DNA from: Bacteroidales bacterium
GTDB lineage: Bacteria; Bacteroidota; Bacteroidia; Bacteroidales; UBA4181
Assembly: GCA_017523725.1 (NCBI GenBank)
Contig: JAFWVY010000032.1
Coordinates: forward strand, 31,774 to 95,773
Reading direction: 5' to 3'
Length of the DNA: 64,000 nt
Positions 9,844-18,284 of this stretch are shown here, one piece after another. The notes under the pieces were generated by a model, which was not told the origin of the DNA, did not search any database, and saw only the letters and a program-made list of their open reading frames with translations. Position numbers and translations under genes: made by a program. Position 1 is the stretch's first letter. Each line of letters opens with the position of its first letter.

Positions 9844-9897
9844 TCAGCTGTTGACGACAGAGACGACTACGACGACGTTGAGCGTATGATAATTCAT
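9844..9897 (-). CDS. Valine-rich leader peptide of the ilvDBN operon
   Basis: This 17-codon ORF encodes MNYHTLNVVVVVSVVNS followed by TGA. Seven of its residues are valine, with one leucine. It starts about 20 bases after a good promoter -7 element and ends 27 bases before the terminator hairpin at 9781-9817. This is the layout of a ribosome-stalling attenuator: lack of charged Val-tRNA would stall the ribosome on the valine run, favour the antiterminator and let RNA polymerase reach ilvD. The ORF and hairpin are seen directly; the mechanism is inferred from known ilv/his/trp leaders. Confidence 0.85.
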   Translation of the reverse strand: MNYHTLNVVVVVSVVNS

Positions 9898-9916
9898 TCT
9901 TTTCGGAATTTGCGCG

Positions 9917-9948
9917 CAAAGATACACAGAGTTTTCTGTCTTTGCAAA
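9917..9948 (-). promoter_or_regulatory. Promoter of the ilv leader and operon
   Basis: On the minus strand TTTG (9948-9945), 20 bases, then TATCTTTG (9924-9917). This is a full match to the Bacteroidota consensus TTTG-N19-21-TAnnTTTG. It lies just upstream of the leader ATG at 9897. Confidence 0.85.
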
Positions 9949-9960
9949 TGTTTTTCAGGT

Positions 9961-11499
9961 CTATTGCAGCGCCTTGTTCAACATATAGTACACTTCGTTC
10001 ATGCGCAGTTCCTTCTTGAACCCGCTGAGGGTGGTGTCCTTGTTGATGTGCAGGAATTCGATGCCGGCAATCTCGGCATAGTCCTCCCAGTACTCGGCCG
10101 TCAGGTCGTACGAGAAGCACGAGTGGTGCGTTCCGCCCGCCATGATCCATGCGCCCGCTCCGGTTTCGAAGTCCGGCATCGGAATCCAGAGCGCCGAAGC
10201 CACATGCAGTTTCGGCAGCGGTTTGCTTTCGATGCATTCCACATCGTTGGCGATGAGACGGAAGCGGTTGCCAAGGTCGATGATGGTGGCGGTGCAGCCC
10301 GGCCCCTTCTTCGAGGTGAAGACGAGACGTGCGGTGTCGCTCTTGCGGATGCCGATGCCCAGGAAGTTGATCTCCAGTTTCGGCTTGGCGTCGGCGATGA
10401 GCGGACAGATTTCCAGCATGTGGGCCTGCAGGATGGCGCTTCTCTTACCGTCGAAATTCAGCGTATAGTCTTCCAGGAACGAGCATCCGCCGTTCATGCC
10501 TTTATTCATCACCCACACGGTGCGGAACAGGGCGGCCGATTTCCAGTCTCCTTCTGCACCGAAACCGTATCCTTCCTGCATGAGCCGTTGCGAAGCCAGG
10601 CCCGGGATTTGGTCGAAACCGCGGCCGGTCTGCTCCACGTTGACGTCGCCCAAGTCGTCGAAATTCGTTGTGAAACCCTTGGCTCCTTTGGCTTTGAGAA
10701 CGGCGCGGAGGGTGAGTTCCGCCTTGGCGCTGTTCCATATTTTCCGGTAGCCGGATGTGCTGCGGTCTTCCAGCGCCGCATCATGGTCATAGAGACGGAA
10801 ATATTCCGCGACCAGCGCATCCACGTCCTTGTCTGCCACGGCGTCGAAGTAAGGCATGACATCGCTGAACGGCATGTAGTCCACATGGTAGCCCAGCCGT
10901 TGCTCAGCCTCGACCTTGTCTCCGTCGGTGACGGCCACGTTGTTCATCTGGTCGCCGAAACGCAGAATCAGCATGTCCTGCGCATCGGCCCAGGCCACGC
11001 AGACCCGCATCCAGACGGCGATTTTGTCCTGGGTGGCGGGATCCTGCCAGTACCCGACCACGACTTTGCGGCGGACGCGCATCCGGGCACAGATGTGGCC
11101 GAACTCACGGTCGCCGTGCGCGCTCTGGTTCAGGTTCATGAAGTCCATGTCCATCGTATCCCACGGAATTTCCCGGTTGAACTGGGTGTGGAGGTGCAGC
11201 AGTGGTTTCTGGAAATCTTTCAGTCCGTGAATCCACATCTTGGCGGGAGAGAACGTGTGCATCCACGTGATGACGCCCACGCACTTCGGATCGGCATTCG
11301 CTTTGCGGAATGCGTCCGACACTTCGGCGGCCGAGTTGACGGTGCCTTTATACACCACTTTGACCGGCAGACGGCCGGATTCGTTCAGGCCTTGCACCAT
11401 CTTGTTGGAATGGCCGTCCACGGCCACCACGGCATCCCCGCCGTACAGCAGTTGGGCTCCTGTCAGGAACCATACTTCGAAGTCGTTGTAATCTATCAT
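9961..11499 (-). CDS. araA: L-arabinose isomerase
   Basis: AraA converts L-arabinose to L-ribulose with Mn2+. The 512 residues fit the family. Metal and catalytic residues are in GYGFGAEGDWKSAAL, GGCSFLEDYTLN, AHMLEICP and the C-terminal MAGGTHHSCFSYDL. It appears alone: araB, araD and transport genes are not adjacent, which differs from the compact ara clusters of many bacteria. Its stop is only 12 bases before the ilv promoter element, with no clear terminator between them. Confidence 0.97.
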   Translation of the reverse strand: MIDYNDFEVWFLTGAQLLYGGDAVVAVDGHSNKMVQGLNESGRLPVKVVYKGTVNSAAEVSDAFRKANADPKCVGVITWMHTFSPAKMWIHGLKDFQKPLLHLHTQFNREIPWDTMDMDFMNLNQSAHGDREFGHICARMRVRRKVVVGYWQDPATQDKIAVWMRVCVAWADAQDMLILRFGDQMNNVAVTDGDKVEAEQRLGYHVDYMPFSDVMPYFDAVADKDVDALVAEYFRLYDHDAALEDRSTSGYRKIWNSAKAELTLRAVLKAKGAKGFTTNFDDLGDVNVEQTGRGFDQIPGLASQRLMQEGYGFGAEGDWKSAALFRTVWVMNKGMNGGCSFLEDYTLNFDGKRSAILQAHMLEICPLIADAKPKLEINFLGIGIRKSDTARLVFTSKKGPGCTATIIDLGNRFRLIANDVECIESKPLPKLHVASALWIPMPDFETGAGAWIMAGGTHHSCFSYDLTAEYWEDYAEIAGIEFLHINKDTTLSGFKKELRMNEVYYMLNKALQ

Positions 11500-11529
11500 G
11501 GTATTGTAAATGGAAAAATGTACGTCCTA

Positions 11530-11537
11530 CAAAGATA
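11530..11537 (-). promoter_or_regulatory. Likely araA promoter (-7 element)
   Basis: TATCTTTG on the minus strand, 30 bases before the araA start. No clear -33 TTTG. Confidence 0.55.
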
Positions 11538-11627
11538 GAGAAAAACATGGACAATGTATGCATCTTATTGAAAATCCTGTCGGTTGTTTTTTTCTTTGCC
11601 GGCGGAAGCAGAACGGCGGGATTTTTG

Positions 11628-11635
11628 TATCTTTG
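11628..11635 (+). promoter_or_regulatory. Likely ferredoxin promoter (-7 element)
   Basis: TATCTTTG on the plus strand, 29 bases before the ferredoxin ATG at 11665. It diverges from the araA promoter. Confidence 0.55.
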
Positions 11636-11664
11636 CCAAGTTTTCAACTTTAAAACTGGTAATT

Positions 11665-11835
11665 ATGGCGTATAAAATTAGTGACGATTGTGCCGCTTGC
11701 GGGACATGTATGAGCGAATGCCCGGTCGGGGCCATCTCTGAAGGCGATATCTTCAAGATTGATCCCGATATGTGTACGGAATGCGGAACCTGTGCGGATG
11801 CGTGTCCGATGGAAGCCATTCATCTTGACGAATAG
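11665..11835 (+). CDS. 2[4Fe-4S] ferredoxin
   Basis: This is a 56-residue bacterial-type ferredoxin, a small soluble electron carrier for anaerobic reactions. Two cluster motifs are visible: CAACGTCMSECP and CTECGTCADACP. The start MAYKISDDC is the common one for this family; an in-frame upstream ATG at 11584 would extend through the promoter element and was rejected. It is a single-gene unit with its own promoter and terminator. Small clostridial-type ferredoxins serve pyruvate:ferredoxin oxidoreductase and related enzymes; the partner here is unknown. Confidence 0.95.
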   Translation: MAYKISDDCAACGTCMSECPVGAISEGDIFKIDPDMCTECGTCADACPMEAIHLDE

Positions 11836-11856
11836 CATAGGACCACAGTATAAAAG

Positions 11857-11895
11857 GAGAGGACGGCCCCTGTCAGGAGCCGTCCTCTCTTTTTG
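11857..11895. terminator. Bidirectional terminator between ferredoxin gene and tadA
   Basis: An 11-bp perfect stem (11857-11867 with 11879-11889) is followed by TTTTT on the plus strand and by CTTTTAT on the minus strand. It can end both the ferredoxin gene and the converging lysS-gpsA-tadA unit. Confidence 0.85.
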
Positions 11896-11904
11896 TCCGG
11901 GGAG

Positions 11905-12348
11905 TCAGTCGCGTTTCTGCCGGAAAAACGCCTTCATCAGGCCGGCCGCTTCGTCCGCGAGTACGCCGGAAGCCACTTCTGTGGCCGGATGCAGCAGCCC
12001 TTCGAATTGCGAATAGCCCCGTTTGGGGTCGCCGGTGCCGTAAACCAGCCGGTGCAGATGCGCCCAGTACATGGCGGAAGCGCACATGGGACAGGGCTCC
12101 ACGGTCACATACAGGGTGCATTCGTCCAGATATTTGCCACCCAGATAGCCGGCGGCCGCCGTGATAGCCTGCATCTCGGCATGGGCGGTGACGTCGTTCA
12201 ACCTTTCAGTGAGGTTGTGAGCACGGGCGATGATGCGTCCCTGGCAGACCACGACGCATCCCACAGGCACCTCGCCGGCTTCCCCGGCGGCCTGCGCTTC
12301 CTGCAGGGCCTGGCGCATCAGGACTTCATCGCTGTCGTGCGCCGCCAT
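11905..12348 (-). CDS. tadA: tRNA-specific adenosine deaminase (A34 to inosine)
   Basis: TadA deaminates the wobble adenosine of tRNA-Arg(ACG). It has 147 residues with the zinc/catalytic motif HAE at residues 56-58 and PCPMC with cysteines 86 and 89, then the family's SAMYWAHLHRLVYGT. Its start overlaps the gpsA stop by one base, so it is the last gene of lysS-gpsA-tadA. Confidence 0.93.
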   Translation of the reverse strand: MAAHDSDEVLMRQALQEAQAAGEAGEVPVGCVVVCQGRIIARAHNLTERLNDVTAHAEMQAITAAAGYLGGKYLDECTLYVTVEPCPMCASAMYWAHLHRLVYGTGDPKRGYSQFEGLLHPATEVASGVLADEAAGLMKAFFRQKRD

Positions 12349-13352
12349 TACGAAAGCTTGTCGATAAGCAGCCGGATTTCGATGGCCGGTGCCACGTGTT
12401 CGTACAAGATATTGTAGATGGCCTCGGCAATCGGCATGTCCACACCGTGTTGTTTGTTCATCTCATGGATGCAGGAGGCCGCATAATAGCCTTCGGCGAT
12501 CATGTTCATTTCGAGTTTGGCCGACAGGACCGTGTAACCCTTGCCGATCATGAGGCCGAATGTGCGGTTGCGGCTGAACTGGGAATAGCCGGTCACGAGC
12601 AGGTCGCCCAGATAGACCGACTGGTTCAGGTCGCGCTGTTTCGGATACACAGCCGTGAGAAAACGCTCCATTTCGCTGAAGGCGTTGGCGATGAGTACGG
12701 CCTGGAAGTTGTCACCGTTGTCGCCGAGCCCCTGCGATATGCCGGCCGCGATGGCGTAGATGTTTTTCAGGACACCGCCGAGCTCGATGCCCTGGATGTC
12801 GTCCGAAAAGATGGTCTTGAGGTAACGGCATTCGAAGATGCCGGAAATCTGTTCGGCGTCTTCACGCCGCTGCGTGGCGATGGTCAGGAAGGACATGCAG
12901 CCGCGGGCGATTTCCTCGGCGTGGCAGGGACCGGAGATGACTCCCAGCTGCCGGTACGGCACCCCGAACGCCTGATGGAAAAGGTCGGTCACGGTGACAA
13001 GGTCCTCCGGGACGATGCCTTTGACGGCGGAGAGGATGAATTTGCCGGAGAACTCCTCGGGCGTCATGCCGTCCAGCGCCGCCTTGACGAAGGCCGACGG
13101 GATGGCTATGACCAGAAGGTCGGAAGCAGCCACGGCCTCGTGGATGTCGCTGTAAAAGGAGATTTTCTCCGTCTGCAGCGATACGGACTTCAGGTAGTGC
13201 ATGTTGGTGCCGTTCTCCTTGATATAGGCGATGACGTCGCGATTGCGCACGAACCAGTTGAAGTGGGCCTGCGTGTTCTGCAGCAGCTTTACGATGGCGG
13301 TGGCCCAGCTGCCGCTGCCGATGACACCGATCCGGGTCTGCGGCGTGATCAT
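12348..13352 (-). CDS. gpsA: NAD(P)-dependent glycerol-3-phosphate dehydrogenase
   Basis: GpsA reduces dihydroxyacetone phosphate to sn-glycerol 3-phosphate for phospholipids. The nucleotide motif GVIGSGSWATA lies at the N-terminus, and the substrate-binding region holds LSAVKGI and GVLKNIYAIAAGISQGLGDNG. I chose the start at 13352 because its ATG forms an ATGA overlap with the lysS stop and puts the Rossmann strand at the normal distance. An alternative ATG at 13370 would add six residues. Confidence 0.95.
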   Translation of the reverse strand: MITPQTRIGVIGSGSWATAIVKLLQNTQAHFNWFVRNRDVIAYIKENGTNMHYLKSVSLQTEKISFYSDIHEAVAASDLLVIAIPSAFVKAALDGMTPEEFSGKFILSAVKGIVPEDLVTVTDLFHQAFGVPYRQLGVISGPCHAEEIARGCMSFLTIATQRREDAEQISGIFECRYLKTIFSDDIQGIELGGVLKNIYAIAAGISQGLGDNGDNFQAVLIANAFSEMERFLTAVYPKQRDLNQSVYLGDLLVTGYSQFSRNRTFGLMIGKGYTVLSAKLEMNMIAEGYYAASCIHEMNKQHGVDMPIAEAIYNILYEHVAPAIEIRLLIDKLS

Positions 13353-15073
13353 GCTTCTGTATTCGTCCATTGTCTGATATCGTCTGGCGTGGGATTCTGC
13401 AGCCCCAGCCGGTTTTTCTTATTGTATCCGCAAAGGTCGTTGAAGAGTTTGCCGACGCTGGCCGCCTTGAGGCTTTCCGGCGTGAGGCCCATCTTCAGCA
13501 TGACCTGTGCCCAGGCTTCGGGCACGCCGAGGACCGTAAAGGCTTCGGCCGTGAGTTTCGGGGCCTGCTGCTCCGGTTTCATCTGCGGGAAAAGCAACAC
13601 ATCCTGGATGGAGGGCTGTCCGGTGACAAACATGACCAGCCGGTCGATGCCGATGCCCATGCCGGAGGTCGGCGGCATGCCGTATTCCAGTGCCCGGATG
13701 AAGTCGTAGTCGATGAACATGGCTTCGTCGTCGCCTTTCTCGCTGAGGGCAAGCTGTTGCTTGAACCGCTCCAGCTGGTCGATGGGGTCGTTCAGTTCGG
13801 AGTAGGCATTGCAGAGTTCCTTGCCGTTGACGAACAGTTCGAATCGTTCGGTCAGGGCCGGGTTGTCACGGTGTTTCTTGGTCAGCGGAGACATTTCGAT
13901 GGGGTAGTCGGTGACGAAGGTCGGCTGAATCAGCTTGCCTTCGCATTTTTCTCCGAAGATGGCGTCAATCAGTTTGCCTTTGCCCATGGTCGGATCCTGT
14001 GCGATGTCCAGTTGCCGGCAGACTGCCCGCAAGGCATCCTCGTCCATGCCGGAGATGTCGATGCCGGTTTCCTCCCGGATGGCGTCCAGCATGCGCACCC
14101 GGCGGAAGGGCCGCTTGAAATCGACGGTCCGGTCGCCGATGCGGATGGCGGTGGTGCCGTGCACTGTCCGGACGATATGTTCCAGCATTTCCTCCGTGAA
14201 GTCCATCATCCACAGATAATCCTTGTAGGCCACGTAGATTTCCATGCACGTGAATTCCGGATTGTGCGTGCGGTCCATGCCTTCGTTGCGGAAATTCCGC
14301 GAGAATTCGTACACGCCCTCGAATCCGCCCACGATGAGACGTTTCAGGTACAGTTCATCGGCGATGCGCAGGTACAGGGGAATGTCGAGCACGTTGTGGT
14401 GCGTGATGAACGGCCGGGCGGCGGCACCTCCCGGAATCGGCTGGAGCACGGGCGTCTCGACTTCGCAATAGCCTCTTTCGTTGAAGAAGTTGCGCATGGT
14501 GTTGATGATGAGGGTGCGCTGCCGGAAGGTCTCACGGACCTGCGGGTTGACGATCAGGTCGACGTAACGTTGGCGGTAACGCATCTCGGGATCGGTGAAC
14601 GCGTCGAACACCTTGCCGTCTTTTTCCTTGACGATGGGAAGCACCCGCAGCGATTTGCTCAGAACGGTCAGTTTCCGGACGTGGACGGACGTTTCGCCCA
14701 TCTGTGTCACGAAGACGAATCCTTCGACACCGATGATGTCGCCGATGTCCAGCAGTTTCTTGAACACCACGTTGTACATGGTCTTGTCTTCGCCCGGGCA
14801 GAGGTCGTCCCGCCGGAAATAGAGCTGGATACGGCCTTTCTCATCCTGCAGTTCTGCGAAGGAAGCGCTGCCCATGATGCGCCGGGACATCAGGCGGCCG
14901 GCGATGACCACTTGCTGATAATTGTTCTTTTCGGGGCTGTATTGGGAGAGAATCTCCGCCGTGGATGCGTTGACCGGGAATTCGGCGGCGGGGTAAGGTT
15001 CGATGCCTGCCTGCCGCAGTGCTTCCATGGATTGACGGCGGATGATTTCTTGTTCGCTGAGTTCGTGTGACAT
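13349..15073 (-). CDS. lysS: Lysyl-tRNA synthetase (class II)
   Basis: LysS charges tRNA-Lys. From the chosen start (MSHELSEQEIIRRQSMEALR) it has 574 residues: an N-terminal OB-fold anticodon-binding domain (VVIAGRLMSRRIMGSASFAEL), the class II core with motif 2 in FRNEGMDRTHNPEFTCMEIY and motif 3 in GMGIGIDRLVMFV, and a C-terminal extension of about 70 residues of the kind seen in Bacteroidota. In-frame ATGs further upstream (to 15325) run through the promoter and through the divergent gene, so they were rejected. The stop overlaps gpsA by four bases. Confidence 0.97.
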   Translation of the reverse strand: MSHELSEQEIIRRQSMEALRQAGIEPYPAAEFPVNASTAEILSQYSPEKNNYQQVVIAGRLMSRRIMGSASFAELQDEKGRIQLYFRRDDLCPGEDKTMYNVVFKKLLDIGDIIGVEGFVFVTQMGETSVHVRKLTVLSKSLRVLPIVKEKDGKVFDAFTDPEMRYRQRYVDLIVNPQVRETFRQRTLIINTMRNFFNERGYCEVETPVLQPIPGGAAARPFITHHNVLDIPLYLRIADELYLKRLIVGGFEGVYEFSRNFRNEGMDRTHNPEFTCMEIYVAYKDYLWMMDFTEEMLEHIVRTVHGTTAIRIGDRTVDFKRPFRRVRMLDAIREETGIDISGMDEDALRAVCRQLDIAQDPTMGKGKLIDAIFGEKCEGKLIQPTFVTDYPIEMSPLTKKHRDNPALTERFELFVNGKELCNAYSELNDPIDQLERFKQQLALSEKGDDEAMFIDYDFIRALEYGMPPTSGMGIGIDRLVMFVTGQPSIQDVLLFPQMKPEQQAPKLTAEAFTVLGVPEAWAQVMLKMGLTPESLKAASVGKLFNDLCGYNKKNRLGLQNPTPDDIRQWTNTEA

Positions 15074-15092
15074 GATACTTTCCATTTTGCCG

Positions 15093-15100
15093 CAAAAATA
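15093..15100 (-). promoter_or_regulatory. Likely lysS promoter (-7 element)
   Basis: TATTTTTG on the minus strand, 20 bases before the lysS ATG at 15073. This supports the short start. Confidence 0.55.
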
Positions 15101-15132
15101 CGCCTTTCTCCCCAATCGGCGGCATTTTTTCC

Positions 15133-15140
15133 TATTTTTG
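15133..15140 (+). promoter_or_regulatory. Likely promoter of the thioredoxin-fold lipoprotein gene (-7 element)
   Basis: TATTTTTG on the plus strand, about 50 bases before the ATG at 15192. It diverges from the lysS promoter. Confidence 0.5.
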
Positions 15141-15191
15141 TTGCCTGAAGAAAAGACAGATATCGCATTCAAACTTAAAACCAGTCTTCCG

Positions 15192-16646
15192 ATGAAAAAA
15201 ATCCGGACCGCATTTCTGGCCATCGTGCTGCTGGCCGCTGCAGCATGCAATTCCGGGCGGCCGTCGGCCGAAGCCGAGGCTGTCCGCAGTGTCATCTCGG
15301 TATCATTCCGGCAAATGGACGACACAACGTTTTTTTTCGTCCGCCTTTATATGCGGTCACCTTTCGACGATATGCGGGAAGTGTTTCCGGTGATGTCCGG
15401 CCAGTCAGACTTCACGACCTCCTGCATGTTGTATTTCGACCAGCAGGTCTTGTTGTCCGTGGATGACGGGCAGACATTTTCCGTCGTGCTGCATCCGGGC
15501 GATTCGGTCCGGATGACGCTGGATGCCGCGGCATTGCGCAGGGGAGAGACCGACAGGGCCGCGACGTTTTCCGGCGACCGGGCGGAAGAAAACGCGCAGA
15601 TCAATGCCTGGACGAGCTACGTTTATCCGCAGATCTATCAGACCTGGAACTATAACTTGTCATACAAGGATTTTATGGCGGCATTCGGCCAGAAACTCGA
15701 TGGGCTGCGTGACGAACTGGACCGCTATGCCCGTGAGAACGGCATGTCGCCGCAGGTCAGGGCATGGGCCGCGCGCGACCTGGCGTTCTGCCTGTCCAAC
15801 ACGCTGGCAGGCACACCGCGTGGTTCGAACGATGTCCTGCAGGCGGACAAACTGTTCCAAATGACGGACGATGCCAATTTCTCTTCCCTGATGTTCACGT
15901 CGCATCTGGACAGCTATATTGCGGCCACCATGGCCGAGGCCCGGAAGGAACTCGGCATTTCTGCACCACCCGATTTGATAGTGCAGGCCATGGTGAAGAA
16001 GTTTGCAGCACTGCCGGCCGGCTGGGTGCGCGATGCCGTCTTCTATCTGTTCATATCGGGCATCATCGACGGCGGCAACCGCGATGCGCTGTACGAAACC
16101 GTGCCGGACATCGAACGGCATATCAGCCATGCAACGGTCCGGAATCTCCTGCCGGAAGTCTATCGGCGCTTTTTGTACCGGACTTCATCCGATGTGGAGA
16201 TGGCCAGGGTCGTCCGCCAGACGTCGGAAGGCCCTGTGGAGATAACTCCTGACACGTTGTTTTTCAGTTACCTGAGCCGTCAGCATCCAGGCCGGGTGAT
16301 TTATCTGGATGTATGGACGGCCTGGTGCGAGGCCTGTGGCTTTGAGCGGGAAAGTGCCGGCGTGTTGCGTGAGGCCCTGGGCGCCGATACGGCCCGGGTG
16401 GCATTCGTCGATTGCTGCGTTGCTTCGTCATACGACGAATGGCTGGCGGCACTGGATACCCCGACGGCCGGCCGGACCCAGTATTATCTGGATCAGGAGG
16501 CGGCCAATGCATTGCTTGCAAAATACCCGGTCGAGACGTATCCCGTTTATTTCCTGATAGACGGGCAGGGCTGTCTGGTGTCGGACCAGGCTCCGATACC
16601 GTCGCATCTGGACGATGCTCTCGAGGCCATCCGCGACCTCTTCTGA
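15192..16646 (+). CDS. Lipoprotein with C-terminal thioredoxin (TlpA-like) domain
   Basis: The 484-residue product starts MKKIRTAFLAIVLLAAAAC, a clear lipoprotein signal peptide. Residues ~25-350 form a large domain that I do not recognise. The last ~130 residues look like a thioredoxin fold: VIYLDVWTAWCEACGFE with the CxxC pair at C379 and C382, and later YPVYFLIDGQGCLVSDQAP. Related Bacteroidota proteins are periplasmic disulfide-handling lipoproteins, but the substrate is unknown. The upstream in-frame ATGs were rejected because the lipobox fits only this start. It is a single gene facing the DUF4956 gene. Confidence 0.85.
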   Translation: MKKIRTAFLAIVLLAAAACNSGRPSAEAEAVRSVISVSFRQMDDTTFFFVRLYMRSPFDDMREVFPVMSGQSDFTTSCMLYFDQQVLLSVDDGQTFSVVLHPGDSVRMTLDAAALRRGETDRAATFSGDRAEENAQINAWTSYVYPQIYQTWNYNLSYKDFMAAFGQKLDGLRDELDRYARENGMSPQVRAWAARDLAFCLSNTLAGTPRGSNDVLQADKLFQMTDDANFSSLMFTSHLDSYIAATMAEARKELGISAPPDLIVQAMVKKFAALPAGWVRDAVFYLFISGIIDGGNRDALYETVPDIERHISHATVRNLLPEVYRRFLYRTSSDVEMARVVRQTSEGPVEITPDTLFFSYLSRQHPGRVIYLDVWTAWCEACGFERESAGVLREALGADTARVAFVDCCVASSYDEWLAALDTPTAGRTQYYLDQEAANALLAKYPVETYPVYFLIDGQGCLVSDQAPIPSHLDDALEAIRDLF

Positions 16647-16656
16647 GACGCGTCTG

Positions 16657-17496
16657 TTATTCCCTGAAATCCTTTTCCCGCTGCAAGGAGTCGATGGAAT
16701 TCAGTTCCTTGTCCTGCAGTTTGTAGGTAACCTTGATCCAAGCGATGTCCTTGAGGAAGTCGATGCGTCCGATTTCGATGGATACGATGTCCAGACCGGT
16801 ACGCTTTGCGAGGTCGGCCAGCAATTCCTCCCGTTTCTCGGGCACAATCAGTTCGATGCGGTCGTAGATGACAAGTTTGGCCGAGGTGCGCGGCAGAACC
16901 CGTTCAAACTCGAGGACGGCGATGACGGCCAGGATGGCCAGGTTGGCGGCTGCAATCTGGACCATCGGCATTTCCGCACCGATGCCGTTGATGATGGACA
17001 GTGCGATGATGATGAACAGATAGGTCATTTCCCGGATGGGTACAGATTCTGTCCGGTACCGGATCATGCCGAAGATGGCAAACAGGCCGAGCGTGAATCC
17101 TATCTGCAGGCTCAGGTTGTTCATGACGAACAAGAGCAGGAACATGGCCGAGGAGAAGAGGATGAACGTAAAGTAATAGTCTCTGTGCCGGCTCTTCCGG
17201 TAGTAGAAGAAGTGGACGATAATCCAGCATACCAGAAGGTTGAACAGGAATCTGCGGAGCAGGTCCATGGCTGATGACAGGGCCATGCCCGCGCTGCTGC
17301 GGACTTTGTATCCGCCTTCGCCGTCCTGCTGTACGACGTAGCCGTTGGCGGCTGCAATGTCCGGGTCGAAGGCCGGGAACGCATCGCTTGTCATCTGTTC
17401 CTGCGGGTCGGACATGATGACCTGATAGTCTTGAGCCCGCAGGGCGCTGCAGCTTAACAGCATGAAAAACAAAAGGAATGGCATGATATGTTTCAT
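16657..17496 (-). CDS. DUF4956 membrane protein
   Basis: The 279 residues begin with a signal peptide (MKHIMPFLLFFMLLSCSALRAQ), then a periplasmic stretch to about residue 75, then four or so hydrophobic segments between ~83 and ~195, and a cytoplasmic C-terminal region. The family hallmark GMIRYRTESVPIREMTYLF is present. DUF4956 proteins often sit next to VTC-type polyphosphate polymerase domain genes, as here, where the genes overlap by four bases (ATGA). The role is not known; a partner or channel for the polymerase is a guess. Confidence 0.85.
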   Translation of the reverse strand: MKHIMPFLLFFMLLSCSALRAQDYQVIMSDPQEQMTSDAFPAFDPDIAAANGYVVQQDGEGGYKVRSSAGMALSSAMDLLRRFLFNLLVCWIIVHFFYYRKSRHRDYYFTFILFSSAMFLLLFVMNNLSLQIGFTLGLFAIFGMIRYRTESVPIREMTYLFIIIALSIINGIGAEMPMVQIAAANLAILAVIAVLEFERVLPRTSAKLVIYDRIELIVPEKREELLADLAKRTGLDIVSIEIGRIDFLKDIAWIKVTYKLQDKELNSIDSLQREKDFRE

Positions 17497-18284
17497 GGCT
17501 TCACGGGATTTGGAAGTGTAAGTTTATCGATGTAACGTATTTTTTCTTTGAACCGGCCCTGTCGGACCTGGGGATCGGTGAGGATGGTTCCAATGCAGTA
17601 TTTGCTGATTCTGAAGGCTTTGATGCGGTGATTCAGCAAAATCCCTTTCATTTCCGAAGCGATGCGGCCGTCCTGCTTGAGTTCAATGACGACCAGCCCG
17701 GGTTTGGCGGCGGTACGCCCGGTCCTGCGGTTGGAGAACGCCAGGTCGAAATCAATGGTCAGCCGTTCGGTCTTGGCTGCGTTGACCAGTGTGATGCGCT
17801 GGAATTCGGTGGTGCATGCCGGTGTGATGTCTTCGATGGCATAGGCGGAGTGCTTTGCGATGTAAGGCCCTGCCTCCGGACACCGGCGGATATCCTCGAA
17901 GCAGTCCTGCGGAATTTCCATGCGTTTCTTGCTGGTGCGTCCCTTGTTGTTCTTCCGCTTGATCTCCAGAAAAGTGAGTCCCGAAACCAGGTAAGTCCGG
18001 ACTCTGATTTTCTGCCGCACCTTGTGTCCGTTCCGGTGCAGGGTGTACATTTCGAGCCGTGGCGTGTCGTAGTACAGTGACCGGTAGCCGAGAATCCGCT
18101 GCCCGTCGATTTCGCACACGCGATACCCGCGGCCGGCGGCATCCCGCAGTACGTCCGTCAGCCGTCCGGCCGTGGTGATGAACTTGGTATCGATGCGGTT
18201 CATGAGACGGATGGCGTTCATCTCTTCGAGCTGGATGGACGCCATCGGCCGCAGCGCGTCCAGGATGGCACCGGCGGATCCCAT
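17493..18284 (-). CDS. VTC-domain (polyphosphate polymerase-like) protein
   Basis: The 263 residues form one VTC/CYTH-like triphosphate-tunnel domain. Visible tunnel motifs are MNRIDTKF near residue 28, LYYDTPRLEMYTLHRNGHKVR, FLEIKRKNNKGRTSKKR and VVIELKQDGR near the end, with the alternating Glu/Lys/Arg pattern that binds phosphates. By homology to yeast Vtc4 it may make or bind polyphosphate; the bacterial enzymes are little studied. It abuts the upstream secreted-protein gene and overlaps the DUF4956 gene. Confidence 0.85.
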   Translation of the reverse strand: MGSAGAILDALRPMASIQLEEMNAIRLMNRIDTKFITTAGRLTDVLRDAAGRGYRVCEIDGQRILGYRSLYYDTPRLEMYTLHRNGHKVRQKIRVRTYLVSGLTFLEIKRKNNKGRTSKKRMEIPQDCFEDIRRCPEAGPYIAKHSAYAIEDITPACTTEFQRITLVNAAKTERLTIDFDLAFSNRRTGRTAAKPGLVVIELKQDGRIASEMKGILLNHRIKAFRISKYCIGTILTDPQVRQGRFKEKIRYIDKLTLPNPVKP

